Virus record (IMG/VR): IMGVR_UViG_3300047459_000012
Span: 1 to 42,781 of that record
Direction: 5' to 3' (one strand)
Length of the DNA: 42,781 nucleotides
From: a virus
The notes below the pieces were generated by a model. It worked only from the letters and a program-made list of their open reading frames with translations. It had not been told where the DNA came from and did not search any database. The translations under genes and the position numbers were made by a program. Within the stretch, counting starts at the first letter, position 1. Each line of letters starts with the position of its first letter. This document shows, in pieces, positions 7,401 through 14,947 of this stretch.

Positions 7401-9963
7401 TGCCGAAGCAGATATCGTTGCACTAGAAACTAAGCAAGGTTCTGCACTTCTACAAACTGTTGCTACTAACATCTCAGACGCAATCAACGAACTACACGCA
7501 GAAATCGACGTAGAAGTTGGTGATCTAACTGCTCTAGAGGGTCGCGTAACAACTGCTGAAGGTGAAATCGATACTCTACAGTCTGAAATGGACGCGGTAG
7601 AAGATCGTGCAACTTCACTAGAAACTCGTATGACTACAGAAGAAGGTCACGTTGACGTTCTACAAGGTCAGATGGGTACGCAGGTACTAACAACAACTGC
7701 ATCAACTGTTACTGCTGCTGTTAACGAGTTACACGCTCAGACAGACGTAGACGAAGGTCGTATCTCTACTCTAGAAGGTGAGATGGACGCAGTCGAAGGT
7801 CGCGCAACTTCACTAGAAAGTCGTGCAACCGCAACTGAAGCGAAGGACATCGAACAAGATGGTCGTCTAACAGTTAACGAAGCAGACATCGATGCACTAG
7901 AAACTAAGGTTGGTTCTTCAACTGAAACTCTAGACACAACTGCACAAACTCTTGTTGGTGCAATCAACGAAGTACACGGTGAGACAGACACTAATACATC
8001 TGGTCTTGCTGCTGCTGTTGCACGTGCAGACGCTGACAGTGACGCTCTAGTACAAGAGATCGCTGATCGTACTGCTGCAGATACGCAGATCCGTATCGAT
8101 CTTGCTGCTGATCGTACAATTGATCAAGCAGACTACATCGCACGTGACGCGGTTGTCCTTGCATCTGCACAGACTTACGCAGAAGCAGAAGCGGACGACG
8201 CAGAAGCTGCTGCTAAGACATATGCAGACGGTATCGTTGCAAACGAAGCTGCTCTACGTACAGGTGCTGACGCAACTCTACAGGGTAACATCGACGCAGA
8301 AGCAACTGCACGTCAAATCGCTGACAACGGTCTAGACTCACGTCTAACAGTTGTTGAGACAGAGATGACTGCAACTCAACTTGCTGCTGGTGTAAACGCT
8401 GATGGTACTTACATCACACCAACATCAACTAACTACCTGAATTCATCTACTTCTCTCGCAGACGCAGACGCGAAGTTAGACGCTGCCATTAAGGCAGTTG
8501 ATAACACTCGTAACTCAGGTATCAACAACCTACAGTCACAGATTGACGCAGAGATCGCACGTGCGAGTGCTGCGGAAGATGCAAACACCGTTCTAATCAA
8601 TGGTGAGACTACTCGTGCAACTGGTGTAGAATCAGATTTGTCTGCATTGATCAATGTCAACGCACAGTCAATCGTAGATGAGTCTACACGTGCACAGGGT
8701 GTTGAATCATCACTACAGTCTCAGATCGACTTTGTCGTATCTAACACAGACTCTGCCGCACTTGATTCTCTAACAGAGATCGTTGCTGCACTACAGTCTG
8801 GAGACGGTGATCTACTATCTCTAATCCAAACTAACCAAACAGACATCTCCACTAACGCTTCTGGACTTGCACAAGAGATCATTGATCGTGCGGCACAGGG
8901 CGCTGCGATTCGTGGTGAGTTCGCTGCTGCGGATACAAACCTACAGACTCAGATCGACGGTAAAGTCGCTAAGTCTGGAGACACGATGTCTGGTTCCCTA
9001 TCAATGGGCGGCAACAAGGTAACTTCAGTCGCTAACGGTACAGACCCACAAGACGCGGTAAACAAGGGTCAGTTGGATGCAGGTCTTGCTGCACAACACA
9101 TCTCGCAGTTCTCAACTACAGATGTAACCGAAGGTGATAACCTATACTTCACAACTGCTCGCGCACGTTCTTCAGTATCTGCTGTAGACACTGCGGGTGA
9201 AGGTAAGGTATCTTACGACCCATCGACAGGTGCATTCTCAATCGATACTGCAAAGACCATGTTGGAACTTGCAGACGTTGCTGATACTGCATACGACGGT
9301 AAGAATGGTTATGTACTACGTGTAAACAACACTCTAGACGGAATGTCTCTACAGGATCCAACTCAGTTGGCATTCAACAACGCACAACGCCAGACAATGG
9401 CTGGTGACGGTGCGCAGACTACATTCGCGATAGATTTTTACACACAAGACCAGAACGCAATCGTCTTTGTTGGTGGTGTTATTCAGGATCCAGGCGTACA
9501 CTACTCCATCGATGCACAGGCACAAACTATTACATTCAACGCTGCAATCCCAGTTGGTACACAGGCGGTTATCATCGCACAGTCTACTAACTCAGTTGGT
9601 GTACTAGATCCTAAGTCGGTTGGTTTAGAAACTCTTGCTGACAATATCAAGGTATTTGAACAAGGTAACGATGTTGTTGTTGGAACTTCTGCTACAGTAG
9701 TTTCTGCATTCAACAAGACAACTTACCGTTCTGCTAAGTATGTTGTAACAGTAGAGTCTGGTGGTGAATTCGAAACTCGTGAGGCACTAGTTGTCCACGA
9801 TGGAACATCTGCTTACATTGTTGAGTATGGTGTCGTATTCACTGGTTCATCATTCCTAGGTGATACAGACGTTCGTGTAAACGGACAGAGTATTGAACTA
9901 CTATACACCGCTGAATCAGCAGGTGCGGTAGTTTCTGTCTCAGTAACATACGTTGACGCATAA
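4486..9963 (+). CDS. Giant coiled-coil tail fibre protein (1825 aa)
   Basis: The N-terminus (MAFRQIKSPALADKAVINT) and an NLYYTADRA motif near residue 83 are followed by over 1300 residues of short alternating helices rich in Ala, Asp, Glu and Thr (recurrent phrases such as RAQAAETLLQNNIDAE, ARIAGDNALSAR and LESRATATEAK), expected to form a trimeric coiled-coil shaft. A module LDSLTEIVSAFQ recurs near residues 169, 443, 900 and 1425. Near residue 1496 is the fibre repeat GDTMSGSLSMGGNKVTSV, then NLYFTTARA and a beta-rich C-terminal region that may be the tip or its attachment domain. It resembles the long repetitive fibres of marine T4-like phages; equivalence to T4 gp34 or gp37 is not established. 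AGGAG precedes the ATG, and it lies in the same late unit as the next fibre. Confidence 0.85.
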   Translation: MAFRQIKSPALADKAVINTKLDESAVQGQSTLQGMVNPADCFTLLYDVNSDSLKKIGADAFFASFSTSDLSEGSNLYYTADRANADVAAQIDADVLVETQRAQAAETLLQNNIDAESSARAQADVTLQANITAEETRAKAREDSIEAAYQSADANLQSQLNNFINNVDSDSLDSLAEIVEAFQNADDALSASIIANATAITSEVNRAVAKETEINDRLTVEISRAQSAETSLAGLIGAEETARIAGDNALSARLDTEETKSTSLQSQITTEVSRASGEESRIEGRLDSEITRATGAEVANAQNIQDEINARAVADTQVRTDLGADIVTAEAAAKAHAEAQDALMIGDASVDGTVSNTVTDRIATAKAEAITESSNSVAIENAARIAGDSDLNVRVDTEILRATTAETVLQDNIDAEEVRATAAEANLQTQVNFITSNTDPAALDSLTEIVSAFQSSDSDMSALIASNTTAISSEATTRASADTILQGNIDAEASTRSTADAGLQSQIDQINVDIQVEKDDVLDEAKAYTDQEADSHMAEAKQHADAQDTALIGDASVNGTSGNTVTARIATAKQQAVSHANSIVATEEAARIAADDALSLRTTVLEGEMDAVQVLSSQNETDLRAEEVARASGDSDLQAQVDALNSNTTIEVDDLQDQITAEVLRAQGAEQTNAASVVTERQRAEGVESSLRTDINTNIGNISTNAGNITIEQAARIAGDAALSTRVDTIEEGFTNVDSDLQSQIFAEVARASGAETVLTNQVTGLQGQITDNDSDILALQGLVGSDVQDLQDQLDAEITRATVAEGVNAASVVAEKNRAEGIEGGLRTDVDSVQVQVTANDSDILALQNLQGTDVADLQNQLDAEVLRATGVEGGIRTDLTTLEGRVDFIVSNEDGAALDSLTEIVSAFQEADSDLQGVIDANGGRLTTLETEMDAVELRATDLEAKDVAHTNRLNGLDSDQLVQNGRLNVAEADIVALETKQGSALLQTVATNISDAINELHAEIDVEVGDLTALEGRVTTAEGEIDTLQSEMDAVEDRATSLETRMTTEEGHVDVLQGQMGTQVLTTTASTVTAAVNELHAQTDVDEGRISTLEGEMDAVEGRATSLESRATATEAKDIEQDGRLTVNEADIDALETKVGSSTETLDTTAQTLVGAINEVHGETDTNTSGLAAAVARADADSDALVQEIADRTAADTQIRIDLAADRTIDQADYIARDAVVLASAQTYAEAEADDAEAAAKTYADGIVANEAALRTGADATLQGNIDAEATARQIADNGLDSRLTVVETEMTATQLAAGVNADGTYITPTSTNYLNSSTSLADADAKLDAAIKAVDNTRNSGINNLQSQIDAEIARASAAEDANTVLINGETTRATGVESDLSALINVNAQSIVDESTRAQGVESSLQSQIDFVVSNTDSAALDSLTEIVAALQSGDGDLLSLIQTNQTDISTNASGLAQEIIDRAAQGAAIRGEFAAADTNLQTQIDGKVAKSGDTMSGSLSMGGNKVTSVANGTDPQDAVNKGQLDAGLAAQHISQFSTTDVTEGDNLYFTTARARSSVSAVDTAGEGKVSYDPSTGAFSIDTAKTMLELADVADTAYDGKNGYVLRVNNTLDGMSLQDPTQLAFNNAQRQTMAGDGAQTTFAIDFYTQDQNAIVFVGGVIQDPGVHYSIDAQAQTITFNAAIPVGTQAVIIAQSTNSVGVLDPKSVGLETLADNIKVFEQGNDVVVGTSATVVSAFNKTTYRSAKYVVTVESGGEFETREALVVHDGTSAYIVEYGVVFTGSSFLGDTDVRVNGQSIELLYTAESAGAVVSVSVTYVDA
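5812..5846 (+). repeat. Fibre-module DNA repeat, copy 1 (35 bp)
   Basis: Codes for LDSLTEIVSAFQ. Copy 2 at 7183-7217 differs by one base and copy 3 at 11655-11689, in the other fibre gene, by two bases. A more divergent copy lies near 8762. Confidence 0.85.
7183..7217 (+). repeat. Fibre-module DNA repeat, copy 2 (35 bp)
   Basis: Same 35-bp module as 5812-5846 with a single C-to-T difference, in the same reading frame of the giant fibre. Confidence 0.85.
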
Positions 9964-9982
9964 GGAACACGTGATAATAGTC

Positions 9983-10005
9983 GGGGGAGGGATCAGCTCT
10001 CCCCC
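9983..10005 (+). terminator. Hairpin between the two fibre genes
   Basis: GGGGGAG (9983-9989) pairs with CTCCCCC (9999-10005) across a 9-nt loop. The T tract is poor, so this may be a partial terminator or an mRNA-stabilising hairpin between the two fibre cistrons. Confidence 0.5.
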
Positions 10006-10034
10006 ATCCATTAAAATTCTAAAAGGTAAACAAA

Positions 10035-12032
10035 ATGTCTACAAATAAGAAATTTAGAATACAGAACGGCGTTGACGTATCGAATGGTGACATCTCAATC
10101 AACGACGTAACTGTAATTGGTGCGGACGGTAAGGTTGTACCTGCCGCGATCGCCGATGCTGTTGCAGGTCTGACTTCTTCTGATATCGCAGACCTACAGG
10201 CGCAGGTAAGTGCTATTCTGGGAACTTCTCCAGAAACACTTGACACGCTCCAAGAAATTGTTGCTGCATTTGAAAATGCTGATAGTTCTCTGACAGGTTC
10301 TGTTGCTCAGAACGCTTCAGATATCGCAACAATCAACACTACTCTAACAAACGGTGTTGCAACACCAACAGATGTTGCTGATCTACAATCGCAGGTCACT
10401 TCAAACGATACAGACATCGCGGCAAACGCTGCGGCAATTGCTGCTGCAAACTCGCGTACTTCTGGTATCAGTACATCTTCAGGTTCATCTAACATTCAGA
10501 TGGCCGCTGAAGTTGACATGGACAGTAACAAAGTTACTAACATGACAGATCCAACTGCGGCACAAGATGCGGCAACTAAGGCATATGTTGACGCTGGCGA
10601 TTCTGCTTCAGTATCAACCGCAGCTGCTGACGCAACTTCTAAAGCAGATGCGGCAGAAGCAAGTGCTAAGTCACATGCTGATGCGGGTGACGTTGCAAAC
10701 TCAAACGAAATAAACGTTGAGACTGCACGTGCGGTTGCGGTAGAGGGTTCTTTACAGGCACAGATTGATACAGTATCATCTGGTGGTGTATCTGGTCGTC
10801 AGTCACTACAAGACGCAATCGACGCAGAAGAAGTTGCACGTATCGCTGCTGACGCAGTACTTCAGTCAAACATCGATGCAGAAGCAAGTGCTCGTGCTGG
10901 TGCAGACAACACTCTACAGTCTAACATCGACACAGTATCTGCGGCAGTATCTGCAATCACCAACGGTTCACCAGAAACACTGAATCAGTTGACAGAACTA
11001 GTTGCGGCATACGAAGGTGCTGATACAAGTCTACAAACTCTGATCGATAACCTAGGTGGTGACGCATCTGCCCTAACGGGTCGTGTATCAACCCTAGAAT
11101 CAGAAATGGATGCGACTGAAACTGCGACTTCGTCTAATGCGTCTGCAATCGCTGCGGAAGTTGTTCGTGCAACTGCTGCTGAAGGTGTTAACGCATCTGC
11201 GATCTCCGCAGAGGCAAGTGCTCGTGCAGCTGCGGTAAGTGCTGAAACAACTGCTCGTCAGAACGCGATCACTGCTGAGACTAACGCTCGCATCCTTGCG
11301 GACAACGGTCTACAGTCACAGATCGATGCACTAGACAACTCAACAACTGGTGACAAGTCTGACCTACAAGCACAGATCACGTCTAACGATAACGACATCG
11401 CTGCTCTACAGAGTCGTGCTGGAACGATCGAAGCAGATTACGCAACACAGGCTTCACTGAACAACGAGATCTCTCGTGCAAGTTCAGCGGAAGCAGTTAA
11501 CGCTGCGGCAATCTCAGACGAACAGACTCGTGCGACTGCGGCAGAGCAATCAAACGCTGCTGCGATCACACAAGAAATTCTTGATCGTCAGTCTGCTGAT
11601 GCGATACTACAAAGTCAGATCGACTTTATCGAAGAGAACACTGACCAAGCATCACTAGACTCTCTAACAGAGATCGTTAGTGCATTCCAATCAGCGGATA
11701 GTTCTACATTAGGTGTTGTAAACTCTAACACTAGTCGCATCTCTGCACTAGAATCTGGTGTAGTTGCAATCGAAGCATGGGACACTGATAACGTATCAGA
11801 AGGTCAAGTCAACCTATACTTCACCGAATCACGTGCGAAGGCATGTGTCGGTGCGGACAACGGTTCATGCATAGACTACAATCAGGCTTCTGGTAAGTTC
11901 TCACTAGATCTATCAGAAACTGCGGGTGCTCTTGTACCAGACAACTCAACTAACTCGGACAAACTAGACGGACAACACGGTTCACACTACCGTATCGATG
12001 TCTACGATGTCAACGGTACTGTTGTCAACTAA
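10035..12032 (+). CDS. Second coiled-coil tail fibre protein (665 aa)
   Basis: This protein shares modules with the giant fibre just upstream: a helical shaft with ARAAAVSAETTARQNAITAE-like repeats, three LTEIVSAFQ-type modules (LDTLQEIVAAFENAD near residue 71, LNQLTELVAAYEGAD near 315, LDSLTEIVSAFQSAD near 542), and a C-terminal NLYFTESRA segment. Its N-terminus (MSTNKKFRIQNGVDVSNGDI) is the usual opening of marine T4-like fibre or adaptor proteins. A fibre phrase, MDSNKVTNMTDPTAAQDA, lies near residue 160. The protein ends in QHGSHYRIDVYDVNGTVVN without the giant fibre's C-terminal beta domain. It is probably a partner fibre segment or a paralogue. A strong UUCG terminator follows. Confidence 0.8.
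   Translation: MSTNKKFRIQNGVDVSNGDISINDVTVIGADGKVVPAAIADAVAGLTSSDIADLQAQVSAILGTSPETLDTLQEIVAAFENADSSLTGSVAQNASDIATINTTLTNGVATPTDVADLQSQVTSNDTDIAANAAAIAAANSRTSGISTSSGSSNIQMAAEVDMDSNKVTNMTDPTAAQDAATKAYVDAGDSASVSTAAADATSKADAAEASAKSHADAGDVANSNEINVETARAVAVEGSLQAQIDTVSSGGVSGRQSLQDAIDAEEVARIAADAVLQSNIDAEASARAGADNTLQSNIDTVSAAVSAITNGSPETLNQLTELVAAYEGADTSLQTLIDNLGGDASALTGRVSTLESEMDATETATSSNASAIAAEVVRATAAEGVNASAISAEASARAAAVSAETTARQNAITAETNARILADNGLQSQIDALDNSTTGDKSDLQAQITSNDNDIAALQSRAGTIEADYATQASLNNEISRASSAEAVNAAAISDEQTRATAAEQSNAAAITQEILDRQSADAILQSQIDFIEENTDQASLDSLTEIVSAFQSADSSTLGVVNSNTSRISALESGVVAIEAWDTDNVSEGQVNLYFTESRAKACVGADNGSCIDYNQASGKFSLDLSETAGALVPDNSTNSDKLDGQHGSHYRIDVYDVNGTVVN
11655..11689 (+). 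repeat. Fibre-module DNA repeat, copy 3 (35 bp)
   Basis: Two mismatches to the copy at 5812-5846 although it lies in a different gene. This suggests recent exchange or selection on the module. Confidence 0.8.
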
Positions 12033-12059
12033 TCCAAGTTCTTAGAACTTCGATGAAAG

Positions 12060-12085
12060 AGGGAGTCTTCGGACTCCCTTTTTTT
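12060..12085 (+). terminator. UUCG-loop terminator of the fibre operon
   Basis: AGGGAGTC-TTCG-GACTCCCT (12060-12079) is a perfect stem with a UUCG loop and a seven-T tail. The core GGGAGTC-TTCG-GACTCCC is identical to the hairpin after gene 23. Confidence 0.9.
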
Positions 12086-12090
12086 ATGTC

Positions 12091-12112
12091 TATAAATAAA
12101 ATCGTATAAATA
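12091..12112 (+). promoter_or_regulatory. Two tandem T4-type late promoters
   Basis: Exact TATAAATA boxes lie at 12091-12098 and 12105-12112, 14 bp apart start to start, directly after the fibre terminator and 34 bp before gene 13. They should drive the neck and packaging operon. Confidence 0.85.
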
Positions 12113-12145
12113 GAGAGACACACACGTAACTTCGAGACACATTAG

Positions 12146-12913
12146 ATGTACGCTACTGACAGAGAAGAACTAATCGAGTATTGCCTACGTGCACTGGGAC
12201 ATCCAGTTGTTGAGATCAATATCGATGACGAACAATTAGATGATCGTGTTGATGAGGCACTTCAATGGTTCCGTGAGAACCACCCAGACGGGTCGAAGAG
12301 ATATTATCTCAAACATCAACTAACACAACAGGATGTCGACACACAGACCGTAGATCTACCGGACGACCTTGATTTGACTGCGGTGGTACGTATGTTACCA
12401 GTCTCCCTGTCGAACTCTCAGGGGTGGTTTAGTGACGCTTGGCAGTATCTACAGTATACCATATCAGACTTCACTCGTGCAAACGGTGTGTTGGGTGATC
12501 TGGCGTATTATGAAGGTATGCAACAACAGTTATCGCTACTCGACATGAAGTTGATGGGTCGACCACAGATTACTTTTGATCGACAGTACAATCGTGTGAA
12601 CCTACTTGTTTCCAAAACGAAACTAACAGAGGGAGACTTCGTCGTGTTTGAAGTCTATGGTATTCGCAGTCCGGACGATGCAGTGTCCGAATACAATAAT
12701 CTATGGAACCACCGCTTCCTGAAAGAATACACAACTGCACTGATCAAGCGTCAGTGGGGCATCAACCTAATCAAGTTTGACGGTATGTCATTACCTGGCG
12801 GGGTTACTATCAATGGTCGTCAAATCTATGATGACGCAATCGCAGACATCGACAAGATCATGGAGAAGTTCCGATTGGAAGAGGACGAAGGTCCAATGTT
12901 CTTTATGGGGTAA
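12146..12913 (+). CDS. 13: Neck protein gp13
   Basis: The 255-residue product matches T4 gp13, which with gp14 forms the neck that seals the filled head and joins it to the tail. Recognisable features are an N-terminal helix (REELIEYCLRALGHPVVEIN), an acidic segment DEQLDDRVDEALQWF at about residues 28-42 with HPDGS and YYLKHQLTQQD shortly after, and a C-terminal region beginning near residue 180 (NNLWNHRFLKEYTTALIKRQ). T4 gp13 is longer (309 residues). It is the first gene of the 13-14-15-16-17 block in T4 order, behind two late promoters. Gene 14 starts 3 nt after its stop. Identification combines sequence pattern and synteny. Confidence 0.9.
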   Translation: MYATDREELIEYCLRALGHPVVEINIDDEQLDDRVDEALQWFRENHPDGSKRYYLKHQLTQQDVDTQTVDLPDDLDLTAVVRMLPVSLSNSQGWFSDAWQYLQYTISDFTRANGVLGDLAYYEGMQQQLSLLDMKLMGRPQITFDRQYNRVNLLVSKTKLTEGDFVVFEVYGIRSPDDAVSEYNNLWNHRFLKEYTTALIKRQWGINLIKFDGMSLPGGVTINGRQIYDDAIADIDKIMEKFRLEEDEGPMFFMG

Positions 12914-12916
12914 ACC

Positions 12917-13798
12917 ATGGCGACTAATCCATACATAAGTCAAAAGAACCGATCCGAACAGAGTTTATATGAGGACTTGATAATCGAGTCTATCAAATTC
13001 TACGGACAGGATGTCTATTACCTACCACGAGAGATCGTAGAGAAGGAAGACATCTTCCTAGACAGCATTCAGTCTCAGTTCGGTGACGCATATAAGGTCG
13101 AGGTCTACATCGAGAACGCAGAAGGGTTCGATGGAGAGGGAGACATCTTTACCAAGTTTGGTATTGAGATTCGTGACCAAGCCACCTTCGTCATCGCGCG
13201 TCGTCGATGGAGAGAGCTGGTCGGTGACCGTCTTGCGGATGCGCAGTTCCGACCACGCGAAGGTGATGTGATCTACCTGCCTATGTCCGAGTCACTGTTC
13301 CAAGTGATGAAGGTCGAGACGGAGACTCCGTTTTATCAGTTATCTCAACTACCTACCTTCCGTATGCAGTGCGAGTTATTCGAGTTCTCAGACGAAGACT
13401 TCGACACTGGTATTCCAGACATTGATAATGTCGAGGTTGAGGGTGCATTTCAGTACGAACTACAGATGCCTCCAAGAGTCGCAGACGATGAATCCTACTA
13501 CTTAATTGGGGAAGATGTCCAACAGGTATTCGACGACTACATACTAAATGGCGAGGTCGCTTCATGGAGTAGTGACACTCGTGTGTTAAAAATTGCACAC
13601 ACAGGTGCGACCGATGGTAAGTATCATGAGTGGGCGACAGATCGTCCAGTCGTTGGACCGAATGCGTCTATGACTCCATCTTCACAAGACGAAGGTGTCA
13701 ATGAAATACAGGTCGATGCGCAGAATAAAGTATTCAATGATTGGGAAGAGGACTTCCTCGATTTCAGTGAATCTAATCCGTTTGGAGATATAGTCTAA
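12917..13798 (+). CDS. 14: Neck protein gp14
   Basis: The 293-residue protein begins with a phrase characteristic of T4 gp14: NPYISQKNRSEQSLYEDLI and then IKFYGQDVYYLPRE at about residues 29-42. gp14 assembles with gp13 at the portal vertex to allow head-tail joining. T4 gp14 is 256 residues; this copy is a little longer, with an acidic C-terminus (EEDFLDFSESNPFGDIV). GGGG precedes the ATG. The TAA shares a base with the ATG of gene 15, which indicates translational coupling. Confidence is high because family pattern and order agree. Confidence 0.9.
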   Translation: MATNPYISQKNRSEQSLYEDLIIESIKFYGQDVYYLPREIVEKEDIFLDSIQSQFGDAYKVEVYIENAEGFDGEGDIFTKFGIEIRDQATFVIARRRWRELVGDRLADAQFRPREGDVIYLPMSESLFQVMKVETETPFYQLSQLPTFRMQCELFEFSDEDFDTGIPDIDNVEVEGAFQYELQMPPRVADDESYYLIGEDVQQVFDDYILNGEVASWSSDTRVLKIAHTGATDGKYHEWATDRPVVGPNASMTPSSQDEGVNEIQVDAQNKVFNDWEEDFLDFSESNPFGDIV

Positions 13799-14577
13799 TG
13801 ATGGGTGGTCATTTTTACCATAAACGTATGCGCACTTGTGTTGCTTTGTTTGGGTCTATGTTCAACGATATGCATATACTAAGAACCGCGGCAAACGGTA
13901 AAGTATTGTCTCAGGTCAAATTACCTTTGACTTATGCACCTCGTAGAAACTTCATCTCACGACTAGAAGAGATGAGTAAGGGAGAACAGTCCGAACGTAA
14001 GGTCGCATTAAAGTTGCCTCGTATGTCCTTTGAGGTTTCTTCAATATCATATGATTCTGCCAGACAACTGCCAAAAGTAAATCAAGTAAGTGTAGAAAGT
14101 AAAATTAGTGGTAATCGTCAAGATGTGTTTTGTGGTGTTCCATATAAGATTGGTTTTGAACTAAACATTTATGCGAAGTCACAAGATGACGCGTTGCAGG
14201 TGGTAGAACAGATCTTACCATACTTTGCTCCGCAGTATTCCCTGTCGGTAAAACCATTCTCTGATTATCCAGAAATCAAGGAAGACATTCCTGTTACTTT
14301 AACAGGAGTCAATTTCTCAGATGACTTTGAAGGTCCGGTTGAACAAAGACGAACCATCATATACACTCTATCCTTTGATATGAATGCAAATTTCTATGGT
14401 CCAATAAAAACTGGCACAGAGATTCGCGAAGTAAATACAGAGCTTAACGCAATAGTCTCCGATATTGGAGATATAGATTTCCTAAGTAATGTACGTGTGA
14501 CACCAGATCCGATTGACGTAAATTCAAACGGAGACTTTGGTTTTAATATAGAGATAACCGATGACAGACAGTCATAA
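13798..14577 (+). CDS. 15: Tail completion/sheath terminator protein gp15
   Basis: At 259 residues it is close to T4 gp15 (272). gp15 forms the ring ending the tail tube and sheath and connects the tail to the neck. The N-terminal half shows the expected pattern: HKRMRTCVALFGSMFNDMHI, then VKLPLTYAPRRNFISRLEEM near residue 40, VALKLPRMSFEVSSISYDS near 65, and a beta-rich C-terminus. Two adjacent ATGs (13798, 13801) are possible, the first overlapping the gene 14 stop. The 3' end overlaps gene 16 by 17 nt. Confidence 0.9.
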   Translation: MMGGHFYHKRMRTCVALFGSMFNDMHILRTAANGKVLSQVKLPLTYAPRRNFISRLEEMSKGEQSERKVALKLPRMSFEVSSISYDSARQLPKVNQVSVESKISGNRQDVFCGVPYKIGFELNIYAKSQDDALQVVEQILPYFAPQYSLSVKPFSDYPEIKEDIPVTLTGVNFSDDFEGPVEQRRTIIYTLSFDMNANFYGPIKTGTEIREVNTELNAIVSDIGDIDFLSNVRVTPDPIDVNSNGDFGFNIEITDDRQS

Positions 14578-14947
14578 CCCCCCAACAATTATCACGGACG
14601 ATGACCGAAAAAACTTTGTCCACGAACAGGACTATGAGTACTCCCGTGATACCTACTATGATCTAATCGAGAAAGGTCGAGAATCACTTGACCTAATGAT
14701 TCAGGTCGCGCGTGAATCAGAACATCCCCGAGCATTCGAGGTGTTGTCTAATATGATCAAGGACATCGCTAATGTCAACGACAAGCTGATGGAACTTAAC
14801 AAGAAACAAAAAGAACTCTTGCAAGACGACAAACCCAAAGAGAAAAACACCACGAACAATAATCTATTCATCGGGTCGACAACTGAACTCCAGCGTTTCC
14901 TATTGGGGGACAAGGATGAGAAGGTCATAGACCAAGACGATGAGTAG
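14561..14947 (+). CDS. 16: Small terminase subunit gp16
   Basis: The 128-residue protein contains the most conserved stretch of T4 gp16, DYEYSRDTYYDLIEKGRESL at about residues 24-43 followed by ARESEHPRAFEVLSNMIKD. A helical, coiled-coil core (DIANVNDKLMELNKKQKELL) should form the ring. gp16 recognises DNA and regulates the large terminase during head filling. T4 gp16 is 164 residues, so this is a compact version with an acidic C-terminus (DEKVIDQDDE). It overlaps gene 15 by 17 nt and gene 17 by 8 nt. Confidence 0.9.
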   Translation: MTDSHNPPTIITDDDRKNFVHEQDYEYSRDTYYDLIEKGRESLDLMIQVARESEHPRAFEVLSNMIKDIANVNDKLMELNKKQKELLQDDKPKEKNTTNNNLFIGSTTELQRFLLGDKDEKVIDQDDE

